From Streptomyces sp. NBC_01255 (GTDB taxonomy: Bacteria; Actinomycetota; Actinomycetes; Streptomycetales; Streptomycetaceae), in the NCBI RefSeq assembly GCF_036226445.1, contig NZ_CP108474.1, positions 8,308,001 to 8,372,000 of the forward strand: DNA of 64,000 bases, given 5' to 3'. The translations under genes were made by a program, and so were the position numbers. Every line of letters starts with the position of its first letter. The stretch's first letter is position 1. The notes under the pieces were generated by a model, which was not told where the DNA came from, searched no databases, and saw nothing but the letters and a program-made list of their open reading frames with translations. Positions 51,617 to 60,265 of the stretch are shown here, one piece after another.

Positions 51617-53611
51617 CTATCGGCTCTGCGAAACCCGCACGTCAGAGGCCTTCACAAAGGCCACGCGATGGCCGAACTGGATCTCGTAATACTCCTCCTG
51701 ACCCCGGACCACCGTGTGCCCGCTGCTGTCGAACACCGGCGCGAAGTAGTACTCGCCCGGAGTGCGGTCACCCACCACGTACCGCTGACCCGCGAGCAGC
51801 TTGTACGGGAGCGGAGACACCGCCTGCACCGGAACCCCCGCCGGGTACGCCGAGGCCTCCGGATACGCCCGCCCGTAGACCGGCACCTCCGCGAGCCCCT
51901 CCCGGGGAGTCAGGACGAGCCCCCGCGCGTTCACCGCCGTCGGCTCCTTGCGCGGGTTGTGGAACCACGCCGGCTGCCCCAGGTACCAGATCGCCGTCCA
52001 CTCGCCCCGGCGCTCCGCCACCGCGAAACTCTGCCCCGTCGAGGCGCGCGCCCCGGTGTCGTTGACCCCGGTGGTCGAGTCCTGCCCACCCGGCCGCAGC
52101 CCGATGTCCTTCACCAGGGGCGCGTCGGCGCTCGGCGCGGTGTGCAGGCGCACGGCCCCGCTCCCGTGCGGCGCACACACCTCGCCCGCCTTCACACAGC
52201 CCGTGTAGACCGGCTGATGGGCGCTGTAGTCGGGCCGGATCGTCACCACACCGGCGTTCGGACCGGCGCTCGGCGTGATCGGCCGGCCCAGCAGCCGGAA
52301 GTAGTGCGCCCAGTCCCAGTACGGTCCCGGGTCCGTGTGCATGCCCCGGATCGTCGAGGTCACCGTCCCCGGCACGGTGTCGTGCCCCAGGATGTGCTGC
52401 CGGTCCAGCGGGATGTCGTAGCGCTGGGCGAGATAGCGCACGAGCCGCGCCGACGTCCGGTACATCGCCTCCGTGTACCAGGAGTCCGGCGCGGTGAGGA
52501 AGCCCTCGTGCTCCAGACCGACCGACTTGGCGTTCACGAACCAGTTGCCCGCGTGCCAGCCGACGTCCTTGAGCGGCAGGTGCTGCGCGATGTGCCCGTC
52601 GGAGGAGCGCAGCGAGTACTGCCACGACACGTACGTCGGGTCCTGCACCAGCTTCAGCGTGACGTCCCAGGTCGCCTCGGTGTCATGGATGACGATGTAG
52701 TCGATCGACTGCGACGAGGGCCGGTTCGCCTTGTCGTGGTTGCCGTAGTCTCCGTCGCCGAACTCCTCGTACGGCGCGGGGATCCACTCGCAGGCCACCG
52801 AGCGCGGGCACTCCACCGGACCGGCGGCGGGCCGGCGCAGCCCGAGCGCGTCGACCTGCTCCGTGGCGGGCGCCACCGCCGGGACGGCCGGCAGCGTCAC
52901 CCGCTGGCCGCTGTCCGTCGTGCGGGACTCGCCGGTCCTGATCACGTCGAACACGTCGTTCGCGTACGTCGCGGCGGTCGCCGAGTCGTCGGCGCCGGAG
53001 TACCGCGCCACCGCCCCGTACCAGTCGGCGGGGTCGCCGCTCGCGGGCAGCCCGGCCTCCCGCTGCGCCGCGGCGAGCAGCGCCGCCCCACCCTCGATGT
53101 TCGCGGCCGTGGAGCCGCGCAGCTCCTCGGCCGGGATCCCGGAGAGCGCGGACGCCCGCTCCAGCGTCCGCAGCCGGCCGGGCAGCGCCTCGGGCGCGGG
53201 GACGGGAGCCTCCGACGCCGTCCGGGCCGTACGCGAGGAGTCGCCGCGCGCGTCCTCCTCGCCGTCGGAGTGGTGCGGGACGGCGGCCCCGGCGAGCGCC
53301 GTCACCGCGTCCGTCAGGTGCATCGGCCCATAGCCCCCGGTCACGCTCGGCGCACCGCCGTGGGCGTCCCAGCGCGACTGCAGGTACGAGACGGCGAGCA
53401 GGACGCTCTCGGGCACGCCGTGGCGCGCGGCCGCCCGAGCGAACTGCCCTTGGAGCGTGCCCGCCTCGGGCACGTCGGCGACGGCGGACGGAGCCGCGGA
53501 CAGCAGAGGGAGCAGCAGGGCGGCGGACGCGACGGCGCCCGCCACCCTGGGGACACGGCGAGGGGATCGCGACGGGGGTGACACACGTCTGTCGGACGCG
53601 GAACGGAGCAA
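51617..53611 (-). CDS. Secreted N-acetylmuramoyl-L-alanine amidase (Amidase_2/PGRP fold)
   Basis: A 664-residue exported cell-wall hydrolase. TTG 53611 with GGAGG six bases upstream gives a signal peptide (RRVPRVAGAVASAALLLPLL then SAAPSAVA); the open frame upstream has no homology. An N-terminal helical, lysozyme-like region (about 50-220: AARHGVPESVLLAVSYLQSR) is followed by the zinc amidase: IDYIVIHDTEA, VGWHAGNWFVN, HILGHDTVPGT (His, His, Asp/His ligands). C-terminal SH3-like segments follow (TGCVKAGEVCAPHGSGAVRL; GQEEYYEIQFGHRVAFVKAS). It cleaves the lactyl-Ala bond in peptidoglycan, probably during growth or sporulation. Confidence 0.92.
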   Translation of the reverse strand: MLRSASDRRVSPPSRSPRRVPRVAGAVASAALLLPLLSAAPSAVADVPEAGTLQGQFARAAARHGVPESVLLAVSYLQSRWDAHGGAPSVTGGYGPMHLTDAVTALAGAAVPHHSDGEEDARGDSSRTARTASEAPVPAPEALPGRLRTLERASALSGIPAEELRGSTAANIEGGAALLAAAQREAGLPASGDPADWYGAVARYSGADDSATAATYANDVFDVIRTGESRTTDSGQRVTLPAVPAVAPATEQVDALGLRRPAAGPVECPRSVACEWIPAPYEEFGDGDYGNHDKANRPSSQSIDYIVIHDTEATWDVTLKLVQDPTYVSWQYSLRSSDGHIAQHLPLKDVGWHAGNWFVNAKSVGLEHEGFLTAPDSWYTEAMYRTSARLVRYLAQRYDIPLDRQHILGHDTVPGTVTSTIRGMHTDPGPYWDWAHYFRLLGRPITPSAGPNAGVVTIRPDYSAHQPVYTGCVKAGEVCAPHGSGAVRLHTAPSADAPLVKDIGLRPGGQDSTTGVNDTGARASTGQSFAVAERRGEWTAIWYLGQPAWFHNPRKEPTAVNARGLVLTPREGLAEVPVYGRAYPEASAYPAGVPVQAVSPLPYKLLAGQRYVVGDRTPGEYYFAPVFDSSGHTVVRGQEEYYEIQFGHRVAFVKASDVRVSQSR

Positions 53612-53779
53612 GGCAGCCTCCAGGGGCGGGGGGTGACACGGGGGCGTGCGGGACCGAACCCGTACAGGGGTATCGGCTCCCGGACGATCCGTCAATCACG
53701 CCTGCCCACACGGAAGTTCCCACGTCAGGACGGGAATGGAGGCCATTCGGCGGAGTTTCGCGGAGACGGGTCCCGGGCC

Positions 53780-54250
53780 TGGGACGCGTCAGTGGAGTGG
53801 ACCAATGGGGCCGCCGCCCGCGAGGCTCGCGCGGCGGACAGGACAGTGCGCCGTGTCGTGGAAGAACGACGACGCATCCGGCGTCGGCGGAAACTCCGGC
53901 TGAAGGCCGCCCTCCTCGGACGTTCCAGAGGCGGGCAGACCAGCAAGGTCCACCTCGCCGCCGACCGCAAGTGCCGCCCGCTGGCGTTCATCCTGACCAC
54001 AGGCCAGGCAGCGGACAGCCCGCAGTTCATCCCCGTCCTGAAGAGGGTACGGGTACGCGGGCCCGTCGGCCGACCCCGCATCCGGCCGGACGCGGTCGCC
54101 GGGGACAAGGTGTTCTCGTCCCGCGGAAACCGCGCCCACCTGCGCAAACGCTGTATCAAGGCCGACAAGATTCCCGACAGCTACCTCGCCGGTCTCCACC
54201 TGCGCGCCTCGATGATCTGGATCAAGCACCTCACCAGGACCACCCGATGA
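53780..54250 (+). pseudogene. IS5-family transposase remnant (left copy)
   Basis: The frame ending at TGA 54248-54250 contains LLGRSRGGQTSKVHLAADRK then CRPLAFILTTGQAADSPQFI and RPDAVAGDKVFSSRGNRAHL, the DDE core region of IS5-group transposases. It then jumps to the C-terminal SYLAGLHLRASMIWIKHLTR. The segment between (catalytic Glu region) and the N-terminal HTH are missing, so it cannot be active. Upstream sequence (53612-53780) has no gene. Its last 110 bp recur at 58704-58814. Confidence 0.8.
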
Positions 54251-54272
54251 TCACGACTCGATATGCCCCTAG
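54163..54272 (+). repeat. 110-bp IS5 3'-end direct repeat, left copy
   Basis: Running from CGACAAGA to CCTAG, this block matches 58704-58814 in the same orientation with about six substitutions and one indel (roughly 94% identity by eye). It contains the last 28 codons and stop of the transposase. Confidence 0.9.
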
Positions 54273-54317
54273 GTGACGCGCTGAGGTGCCGGACGCCACG
54301 GGCGGGCAGGAGTTGAG

Positions 54318-56579
54318 TCAACGGTCAACCAGCCGTGGACGCGGGGCCTCACCCGTGGATTCCGCGTCGGTGCCGACCGGGCCGCGGGGAAGCATCCGGT
54401 CCAGCCACTTCGGCAGCCACCAGTTGGCCCGGCCGAGGAGTGTCATGGTCGCCGGTACCAGCACCATGCGTACGACCGTGGCGTCGATGAAGATCGCGGT
54501 GGCCAGGCCGAGCCCGAACATTTTGGTGGAGGGGTCCTCGGCGACGGCGAAGGACAGGAAGACCGCCACCATGATGAGGGCGGCCGAGGTGATGATCCGG
54601 GCGGTGCGCGAGACGCCCTCAACGATCGCCGTGCCGTTGTCGCCGGTGCGCACGTACTCCTCGCGCACCCGCGAGAGAAGGAACACCTCGTAGTCCATCG
54701 ACAGGCCGAACAGGATGGCGAAGAGGAACATCGGGATGAACGACACGATCGGAACCGTCGCCTCCAGCCCGATGAGCGCACCGCCCCAGCCCCACTGGAA
54801 GACCGCGACCATGATGCCGTAGGCCGCGCCGATGCTCAGCAGGTTCAGCAGCACCGCCTTGAGCGGTACGACGACCGAACGGAAGACCAGCATCAGCAGC
54901 AGGAACGAGAGCGCCAGCACGGCGGCGACGAACACCGGCAGGCGTTCGCTGGTGCGTCGGCCCACGTCGGACAGGCTCGCGGCGGCGCCGCCTACGTGCG
55001 CCCTGGCCGGGCCGTGCCCGATCGCCGCGGGCAGCACCTCGGTGCGCAGCCGGGAGAGGGTGTCGGCCGTGGCCTTGTCCTGAGGGCTGGTGGTCGGGAA
55101 CACCACGAGGGTCGCGATGCCGGTGGCCCGATCGATGTGCGTCGGCGCGACGGATGCGATGCCCGGATCCGCCGCGACCGTCGCGACGAGACGGTCCACC
55201 ACTCCCGGATCACCGGCGGGGTCCGCGGCGATGACGAGGGGACCGTTGGTGCCCGGGCCGAACCCCTCGGCGACGAGGTCGTGGGCCCGGCGCTCGGTAC
55301 GGCTCTGCGGCAGTGAGCCGTCGTCGGGCAGGCCGACGCGCAGGCCGAGCACGGGCAGCGTCGCCGTCAGCAGCAGCGCCGCCGCGCCGACCGTGTACGG
55401 CACCGGGTGCTGGCCGACGTGCCCGAGCCAGCGCCGCCACCCGACGGCGGGGACGGCGCCCGCCGTCGGGTCCCGCCGTCGGCCGAGGCGGCCCGACCGC
55501 CCGGTCCGAAGTGCCCGGCCGATCCGGCCGGCCCGGCCCAGCCGAGGGCCCGCCGCGCCGAGGAAGGCCGGCAGCAGCGTCACCGACGCGAGCACCATCG
55601 TCAGGACGACGATCGAGACGGCGAGCCCGCCCACCGTCATGAACGGCACGTTCGCGACCGCCAGGCCGAGGATCGACACGACGACGGTGCCGCCGGCGAA
55701 GACCACCGGCCGCCCCGCCGTTGCCACCGCTCGTCCGGCCGCCGCCTGCGGATCGAGCCCGCACGCGAGGTACTCCCGGTGCCTGGCGAGCACGAACAGC
55801 GCGTAGTCGATGCCCACTCCGAGCCCGACCATGCTGCCCAGGACCGGTGCGAAGGTGGGGACCTCTGTCACCCCCGCCAGTACCGTCATCGTGGCGACCC
55901 CGATGGTCAGCCCGAAGACCGCCATGCCGATCGGCAGCGCGGCGGCGACGAGCGAACCGAACGCCAGGAACAGGATCGCGGCCGCGGCGAGGAGGCCGAT
56001 CAGCTCGCTCGTGCCGCCGTCGGGGTCGGAGAAGGCGTAGAAGAGGTTCCCGCCCATCTCGATGCGCAGGGGCAGTTCGGCGCGCAGCCGGTCGCCGAGA
56101 TCGACGAGGGCGTCGAGGTCTTCGGCCGACAGCCGGCTCTGGTCGGGGTACTGCACCCGGACGACCGCGATCCGCCCGTCGGCCGAGACGAGGCCGCCGC
56201 GCACGGCGGTGTCCCCGCCTGCGTCGAGTGCCCCCGCCGGGTCGCTCGTGCCGAGCACGTGCGGCAGCCGCTTCACCTCGGTCTGCAGCCGCGTGAGAGC
56301 GGTGCGCGCGCCGTCGTCGTCGAAGAACGTCGCACCGTCGTCGAGGGGGGTGACGACCACTTGGGCGGTCATCCCCTCCTGGCCGGTACCGGCCCGCTCG
56401 ATCAGTTCCGCGGCCCGTTGGGAGTCCAGTCCCGGAGCGGTCATCGAGTCCGCGGTCCGCCCGCCGAAGGCGATCGCGGCGAGGACGGCGAGCGTGGCGG
56501 CGATCAGCCATGCCGCGATCACCCGCCAGGGATGGCGGGCGGCGCTTGCGCCCAGGCGCAACAGGGCTTTCGAGAGCAT
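54318..56579 (-). CDS. MMPL-family RND exporter
   Basis: A 753-residue membrane transporter. ATG 56579 follows GGAGGA. An N-terminal TM segment (RVIAAWLIAATLAVLAAIAF) precedes an extracytoplasmic loop (about 45-180), then five TM helices (LIGLLAAAAILFLAFGSLVA etc.), a second loop and six more helices. SMVGLGVGIDYALFVLARHR and FAILFGLSMDYEVFLLSRVR are the MMPL GxGxDY/SMDYE proton-relay motifs in both halves. The family exports lipids, siderophores or drugs by proton motive force. It is divergent from a two-component system 175 bp away, which probably controls it, and the set is bracketed by IS5 remnants. Confidence 0.95.
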   Translation of the reverse strand: MLSKALLRLGASAARHPWRVIAAWLIAATLAVLAAIAFGGRTADSMTAPGLDSQRAAELIERAGTGQEGMTAQVVVTPLDDGATFFDDDGARTALTRLQTEVKRLPHVLGTSDPAGALDAGGDTAVRGGLVSADGRIAVVRVQYPDQSRLSAEDLDALVDLGDRLRAELPLRIEMGGNLFYAFSDPDGGTSELIGLLAAAAILFLAFGSLVAAALPIGMAVFGLTIGVATMTVLAGVTEVPTFAPVLGSMVGLGVGIDYALFVLARHREYLACGLDPQAAAGRAVATAGRPVVFAGGTVVVSILGLAVANVPFMTVGGLAVSIVVLTMVLASVTLLPAFLGAAGPRLGRAGRIGRALRTGRSGRLGRRRDPTAGAVPAVGWRRWLGHVGQHPVPYTVGAAALLLTATLPVLGLRVGLPDDGSLPQSRTERRAHDLVAEGFGPGTNGPLVIAADPAGDPGVVDRLVATVAADPGIASVAPTHIDRATGIATLVVFPTTSPQDKATADTLSRLRTEVLPAAIGHGPARAHVGGAAASLSDVGRRTSERLPVFVAAVLALSFLLLMLVFRSVVVPLKAVLLNLLSIGAAYGIMVAVFQWGWGGALIGLEATVPIVSFIPMFLFAILFGLSMDYEVFLLSRVREEYVRTGDNGTAIVEGVSRTARIITSAALIMVAVFLSFAVAEDPSTKMFGLGLATAIFIDATVVRMVLVPATMTLLGRANWWLPKWLDRMLPRGPVGTDAESTGEAPRPRLVDR

Positions 56580-56754
56580 CGGGTCCTCCAACCACCTCAG
56601 CGGCCGTCCTTGTACGGCCTCCGATACCGAGGCTCGTCGCCACGGCGCTCCGCGGCATCGGCCCGCGGGCCGCGGATCCCTCGGCCCCGGGGCGGAGTGA
56701 CGACCCGTCCTTTCGGCCGATGCGCGGCACGCTGCGGTCCCTAGGCTGAGAACC

Positions 56755-57927
56755 GTGCTCCGAGACGACCTGCGAACCCTGTGGACCGAACCCCGGCCGC
56801 CCGACGCGCCCGCCCGGGTGCTGCGGGACTGGGCGCTGCTCGCCGCGGGCCTTGCCGGTGTGGCGCTGGAGGCCACCCTGCGCGAGAACGTCGTGTGGCG
56901 GCCGGTGGCGGTGGTGTTCGCCGTATGGCTGTGCCTGCTGCCCCTGTGGCGCCGGACCCGCCCGCTGGCGATGGTGACGCTGGCGTTCGGCTCGGTGAGC
57001 CTGCTTCCGGTGGCCTCGCTCGTCGCCGCACCGCGCGAGTCCGTCGGCCTGTACACCGGCGCGGTCGTGCTCGTGCTGGTGTACGCGCTGCCCCGGTGGG
57101 GATCGGGACGGGAGATCGTGCTGGGCGGCGCGGTGATCCTCGCGGTCGGCGCGCTGTGTGTCGTCACGGACGGGACCCCGGTCGTCGAAAAGGTCGTGGG
57201 CTTCGTCTTCCTGCTGATGCCCGGCGTGGTCGGGGCTGCCGTGCGGTTCCGGGTGACCGCTCGCGAGCGGCAGTTGGAGCAGGTGCGCTCCCGCGAGCGC
57301 GAGCAGCTCGCCCGGGAACTGCACGACACGGTGGCCCACCACGTGTCGGCCATGGTGATCATCGCCCAGGCGGGCCGGGTGCTCGCGGGCACCGACCCGT
57401 CCGCCGCCGTCGAGGCGCTGGAGGGGGTCGAGGAGGAAGGGGCGCGCACGCTGGAGGAAATGCGCGCCATGGTCGCCGCGCTGCGCGACCGCGGGGTCGG
57501 CGCCGAGCTGGCGCCGCCTGCCGGAGTCGCGGACCTGGAGCGCCTGGTGCGCACCCCGGGTGGTCGCCTCAGGGTCGACCTGGGGCTCGACGGCGAACTG
57601 GACGCGCTGCCCCCGGCCGTGGACGCGGCCGTCTACCGGATCGTGCAGGAGTCGGTGACCAACGCGCTGCGCCATGCGGTCGACGCGACCGAGCTCGTCG
57701 TTCGGGTCGCCGCGGAACGGCACACGGTACGGGTGAGCGTGCGCGACAACGGCCGGCGCACCGGCCGGGGTCGCGACGGATACGGACTTACCGGATTGCG
57801 CGAGCGCGCGACGCTGCTCGGCGGCACACTACGAGCCGGCCCGGGTACCGACCGGGGCTGGCATGTCGACGCCGAACTGCCGAGAGCGAGGAGCGAGAGC
57901 GGTGTCCATTCGCGTCCTCGTCGCTGA
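56755..57927 (+). CDS. Sensor histidine kinase (NarL-type, HisKA_3)
   Basis: A 390-residue membrane sensor kinase. Residues 25-165 form four to six TM helices with short loops, so it likely senses within the membrane. The dimerisation/phosphoacceptor motif is ARELHDTVAHHVSAMVIIAQ with His190. The ATPase region has VQESVTNALRHAVDATELVV (N box) and GYGLTGLRERATLLGG (G box); the D box is degenerate (VRDNGRRTGRGRDGYG). GTG 56755 has no ribosome site and may be leaderless. It overlaps the response regulator gene by 26 bases and is divergent from the MMPL exporter. Confidence 0.93.
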   Translation: MLRDDLRTLWTEPRPPDAPARVLRDWALLAAGLAGVALEATLRENVVWRPVAVVFAVWLCLLPLWRRTRPLAMVTLAFGSVSLLPVASLVAAPRESVGLYTGAVVLVLVYALPRWGSGREIVLGGAVILAVGALCVVTDGTPVVEKVVGFVFLLMPGVVGAAVRFRVTARERQLEQVRSREREQLARELHDTVAHHVSAMVIIAQAGRVLAGTDPSAAVEALEGVEEEGARTLEEMRAMVAALRDRGVGAELAPPAGVADLERLVRTPGGRLRVDLGLDGELDALPPAVDAAVYRIVQESVTNALRHAVDATELVVRVAAERHTVRVSVRDNGRRTGRGRDGYGLTGLRERATLLGGTLRAGPGTDRGWHVDAELPRARSESGVHSRPRR

Positions 57928-58564
57928 CGACCAGACGATCATCCGCGCCGGGTTGCGGATCATGCTGAACGCCCAGCCCGGCATCGAGGTGGTCGGCGAG
58001 GCCGCCGACGGGCGGGAGGCGGTACGTCTGGCCCGCGAACTGCGCCCCGACGTCTGTCTGTTCGACATTCGTATGCCTGTACTCGACGGGCTCGAGGCCA
58101 CCCGGCTGGTCGCCGGCCCGGGCGTCGCCGACCCGCTGGCCGTGGTCGTCATCACCACGTTCGACCTCGACGAGTACGTCTACGGCGCGCTGCGTGCCGG
58201 CGCCCGCGGATTCCTCCTCAAGGACACGGGACCAGACCTTCTGGCCCAGGCCGTACGGTCGGCGTCCGGCGGTGAGGCGCTCATCGCGCCCAGCGTCACC
58301 GTCCGTCTGCTCCAGGCATTCGCGGACCTGCCCGCCGGCCGGCCCGTGGCCCAGCCGGTCTCCCCCGTCACCGCCCGGGAGGAGCAGGTGCTCCTCGCCG
58401 TCGCTCGCGGGCTGACCAACACCGAGATCGCCGATGCACTGCACATCAGCCTCAGCACGGTGAAGACGCATCTGGCCAGCCTGATGGCCAAACTCGGCGC
58501 CCGCAACCGGGTCGAGATCGCGATGTGGGCCTACGAAACGCGCCGTATCCTCCCCGGAACCTGA
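57902..58564 (+). CDS. NarL/LuxR-family response regulator
   Basis: A 220-residue response regulator. The receiver domain has the acidic pair in VLVADDQTIIRAG, phosphoacceptor Asp55 in LFDIRMPVLDGLEA, and the conserved Thr and Lys in ITTFDLDEY and FLLKDTGP. The C-terminal LuxR HTH is VTAREEQVLLAVARGLTNTE then IADALHISLSTVKTHLASLM. GTG 57902 lies inside the kinase gene. The kinase-regulator pair probably senses envelope stress or a lipid/antibiotic and drives the divergent MMPL gene. Confidence 0.95.
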   Translation: MSIRVLVADDQTIIRAGLRIMLNAQPGIEVVGEAADGREAVRLARELRPDVCLFDIRMPVLDGLEATRLVAGPGVADPLAVVVITTFDLDEYVYGALRAGARGFLLKDTGPDLLAQAVRSASGGEALIAPSVTVRLLQAFADLPAGRPVAQPVSPVTAREEQVLLAVARGLTNTEIADALHISLSTVKTHLASLMAKLGARNRVEIAMWAYETRRILPGT

Positions 58565-58703
58565 GCCGGGTGCCGGGCCATGTCCCATGAGTCCCCGCCC
58601 GGACATCAGTGCACCGGTCGGCTCACGTCGGCTCCACGTGCCTCACCCGCCCCAGAGCGTGACGTACCAGGAGGCCGGAACCGGGACGGTGAGACACCCG
58701 ATA

Positions 58704-58814
58704 CGACAAGACTCCCGACAGCTACCTCGCCAGTCTCCACCTGCACGCCTCGATGATCTGGATCAAAGACCTCACCAGGACCACCCGATGATCACGACTC
58801 GATACGCGCCCTAG
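58704..58814 (+). repeat. IS5 3'-end direct repeat, right copy
   Basis: The second copy of the transposase 3' end, with the C-terminal reading PDSYLASLHLHASMIWIKDL, TGA at 58789-58791 and the same downstream run ending CTAG. It is in direct orientation to the left copy 4.5 kb away. Together they flank the MMPL/two-component genes. No other transposase sequence remains here; the 341-bp stretch 58565-58904 contains only this and the MITE-like element. Confidence 0.9.
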
Positions 58815-58879
58815 GGCCCTGTCGTCAAAGTTCCGCCTGGGCCGCTTGGGCAGCCGGCGCTCCTTTGACGACAGGGCCC
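58814..58879. mobile_element. 66-bp MITE-like element with 17-bp perfect terminal repeats
   Basis: GGGCCCTGTCGTCAAAG (58814-58830) and CTTTGACGACAGGGCCC (58863-58879) are exact inverted repeats around a 32-bp core. Ends of this type (GGCCCTGTCGTCAAAG) are typical of IS5-group elements in Streptomyces. The core is far too short for a transposase. It abuts the right IS5 remnant at CTAG. No clear target duplication is visible. It could alternatively serve as a terminator for the divergent or convergent neighbours. Confidence 0.75.
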
Positions 58880-58904
58880 CGTATCGCCGGCCGGACCCGC
58901 CTCT

Positions 58905-60032
58905 TCAGCGCGTTCCGACCGCCGCGCGCACGGCCCGCCGTGCCATGGCGCAGTCGTCGTGCAGCCGCCTCAGCAGCAGCCGCTGCTCCTCACCCGCGGA
59001 GAGCACGCCGGAGGGCACCGGGACCGTCCCGGCCGGCGGAGCCTCCTTGATGGTGCGCTGCACCGCCGTCTCGTAGGTACGGATCTCCCGCGTCAGCACG
59101 ATCATCAGGTTCACCAGGAAGGCGTCCCGGGAGGCCGGGCCCGCCTGCTGGGCGAGCTGACTGATCTGGCGCCGGGCCAGCGGTGCGTCACCGAGCACCG
59201 CCCACAGGGTCGCCAGGTCGTAGCCGGGCAGGTACCAGCCCGCGTGCTCCCAGTCGACGAGGACGGGACCGGCGGGGGAGAGCAGGATGTTGGAGAGCAG
59301 GGCGTCGCCGTGGCAGAACTGGCCCATGCCCTGCCGGCCGCCCGCGTGGGCCAGACCGTGCAGCAGCTTCTGCAGGTCGTCCCGGTCCCGGTCGGTGAAG
59401 AGACCGAGCTCGTGGTAGCGCGCGATCCGTGTCCCGTAGTCCAGCGGGGCGTCGAAGGTCCCGGCCGGCGGCCGCCAGGCGTTGAGCCGGGCGATCGCTC
59501 CGAGTGCGGCCCGCACGTCGGCGCGCGGCGGGGCCTCGACGGGGTGGCGCGAGAGCGCCGCCGCCCGTCCGGGCATCCGCTCGATCACCAGCGTGCAGTT
59601 CTCCGGGTCCGCGGCGATGAGCCGGGGCGCCCGCACCGGCGGGCGGTGACGGACGAAGGACCGGTAGGACGCTATTTCGTGCCGGAACCGCTCGACCCAC
59701 GCGGGGGAGTGGTCCAGTAAACACTTCGCGACCGCCGTGGTCCGTCCGGTCGTCCCGACGATCAGGACGGAGCGCCCGCTGCGTCGCAGCACCTGGACCG
59801 GGTTGAACTCCGGGCAGATGCGGTGGACCGCGGCGATCGCCATCTTCAGCTGCGCCCCCTGCGGGCCGGACAGGTCGATTCTCCCGCTCACCGGCTGCGT
59901 GCCGGTGCCGCCCGTCCAGCGCCGGGGCCGTACGGCCTGGGGCGCGGGGGCGAGGTACGGCCCGGCACCCGCCGGGACGATGCGGTGCTGCGGCCGGGGC
60001 GGGGCGGACACGGAGGACGATGCTGTGTACAT
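58905..60032 (-). CDS. Aminoglycoside phosphotransferase-fold kinase
   Basis: A 375-residue APH/ChoK-like protein. After a Pro-rich 50-residue N-terminal tail, Lys103 ([10 protein letters not shown]) is the probable ATP lysine, Glu119 or Glu151 lies in the N-lobe, and the catalytic loop is [13 protein letters not shown] (His241, Asp243, Asn248) with DWEHAGW (Asp260) as metal site. Despite the name, most such proteins phosphorylate metabolites rather than antibiotics. ATG 60032 has only a weak distant site. It is divergent from the NsdA/NsdB-like regulator across a 233-bp gap with two palindromes. Resistance should not be assumed. Confidence 0.87.
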   Translation of the reverse strand: MYTASSSVSAPPRPQHRIVPAGAGPYLAPAPQAVRPRRWTGGTGTQPVSGRIDLSGPQGAQLKMAIAAVHRICPEFNPVQVLRRSGRSVLIVGTTGRTTAVAKCLLDHSPAWVERFRHEIASYRSFVRHRPPVRAPRLIAADPENCTLVIERMPGRAAALSRHPVEAPPRADVRAALGAIARLNAWRPPAGTFDAPLDYGTRIARYHELGLFTDRDRDDLQKLLHGLAHAGGRQGMGQFCHGDALLSNILLSPAGPVLVDWEHAGWYLPGYDLATLWAVLGDAPLARRQISQLAQQAGPASRDAFLVNLMIVLTREIRTYETAVQRTIKEAPPAGTVPVPSGVLSAGEEQRLLLRRLHDDCAMARRAVRAAVGTR

Positions 60033-60196
60033 GGAGGTGACAGATCCCTTCGTGGTCCGACGAGTTGCGTGCGTCGCCCCGCCCGCCCCCGGTCCGCACC
60101 CTGGGGAATGAGGGCCGGTCGGCGGGGCGGGGTGGCGCGTTCCTACCTGACACCGGGACGCGGGTGGCGGAACATCGGGCGCACCCTGGCGAACCC

Positions 60197-60212
60197 TGGC
60201 GAATAGTCGCCA
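60197..60212. promoter_or_regulatory. TGGCGA-ATAG-TCGCCA palindrome
   Basis: A perfect 6-4-6 inverted repeat, 54 bp before the regulator GTG; its left arm also occurs as a direct repeat one turn upstream (CTGGCGAACCCTGGCGA). It is the first of two palindromes in the divergent gap 60033-60265. Confidence 0.55.
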
Positions 60213-60218
60213 GCCCTA

Positions 60219-60237
60219 TGACAGGGGGTTACTGTCA
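60219..60237. promoter_or_regulatory. TGACAG-N7-CTGTCA palindrome
   Basis: A perfect 6-7-6 inverted repeat ending 28 bp before the GTG of the NsdA/NsdB-like gene. Closely following the 60197 palindrome, it makes a two-site operator plausible, perhaps for autoregulation. Confidence 0.55.
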
Positions 60238-60265
60238 ACTCAGCCGAGAACCTGGGGGCTTAGAC

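Noticed and set aside
58905..60032. Aminoglycoside resistance kinase
   Set aside because: The APH fold is shared by many metabolite kinases; no substrate-specific features or resistance context are visible.
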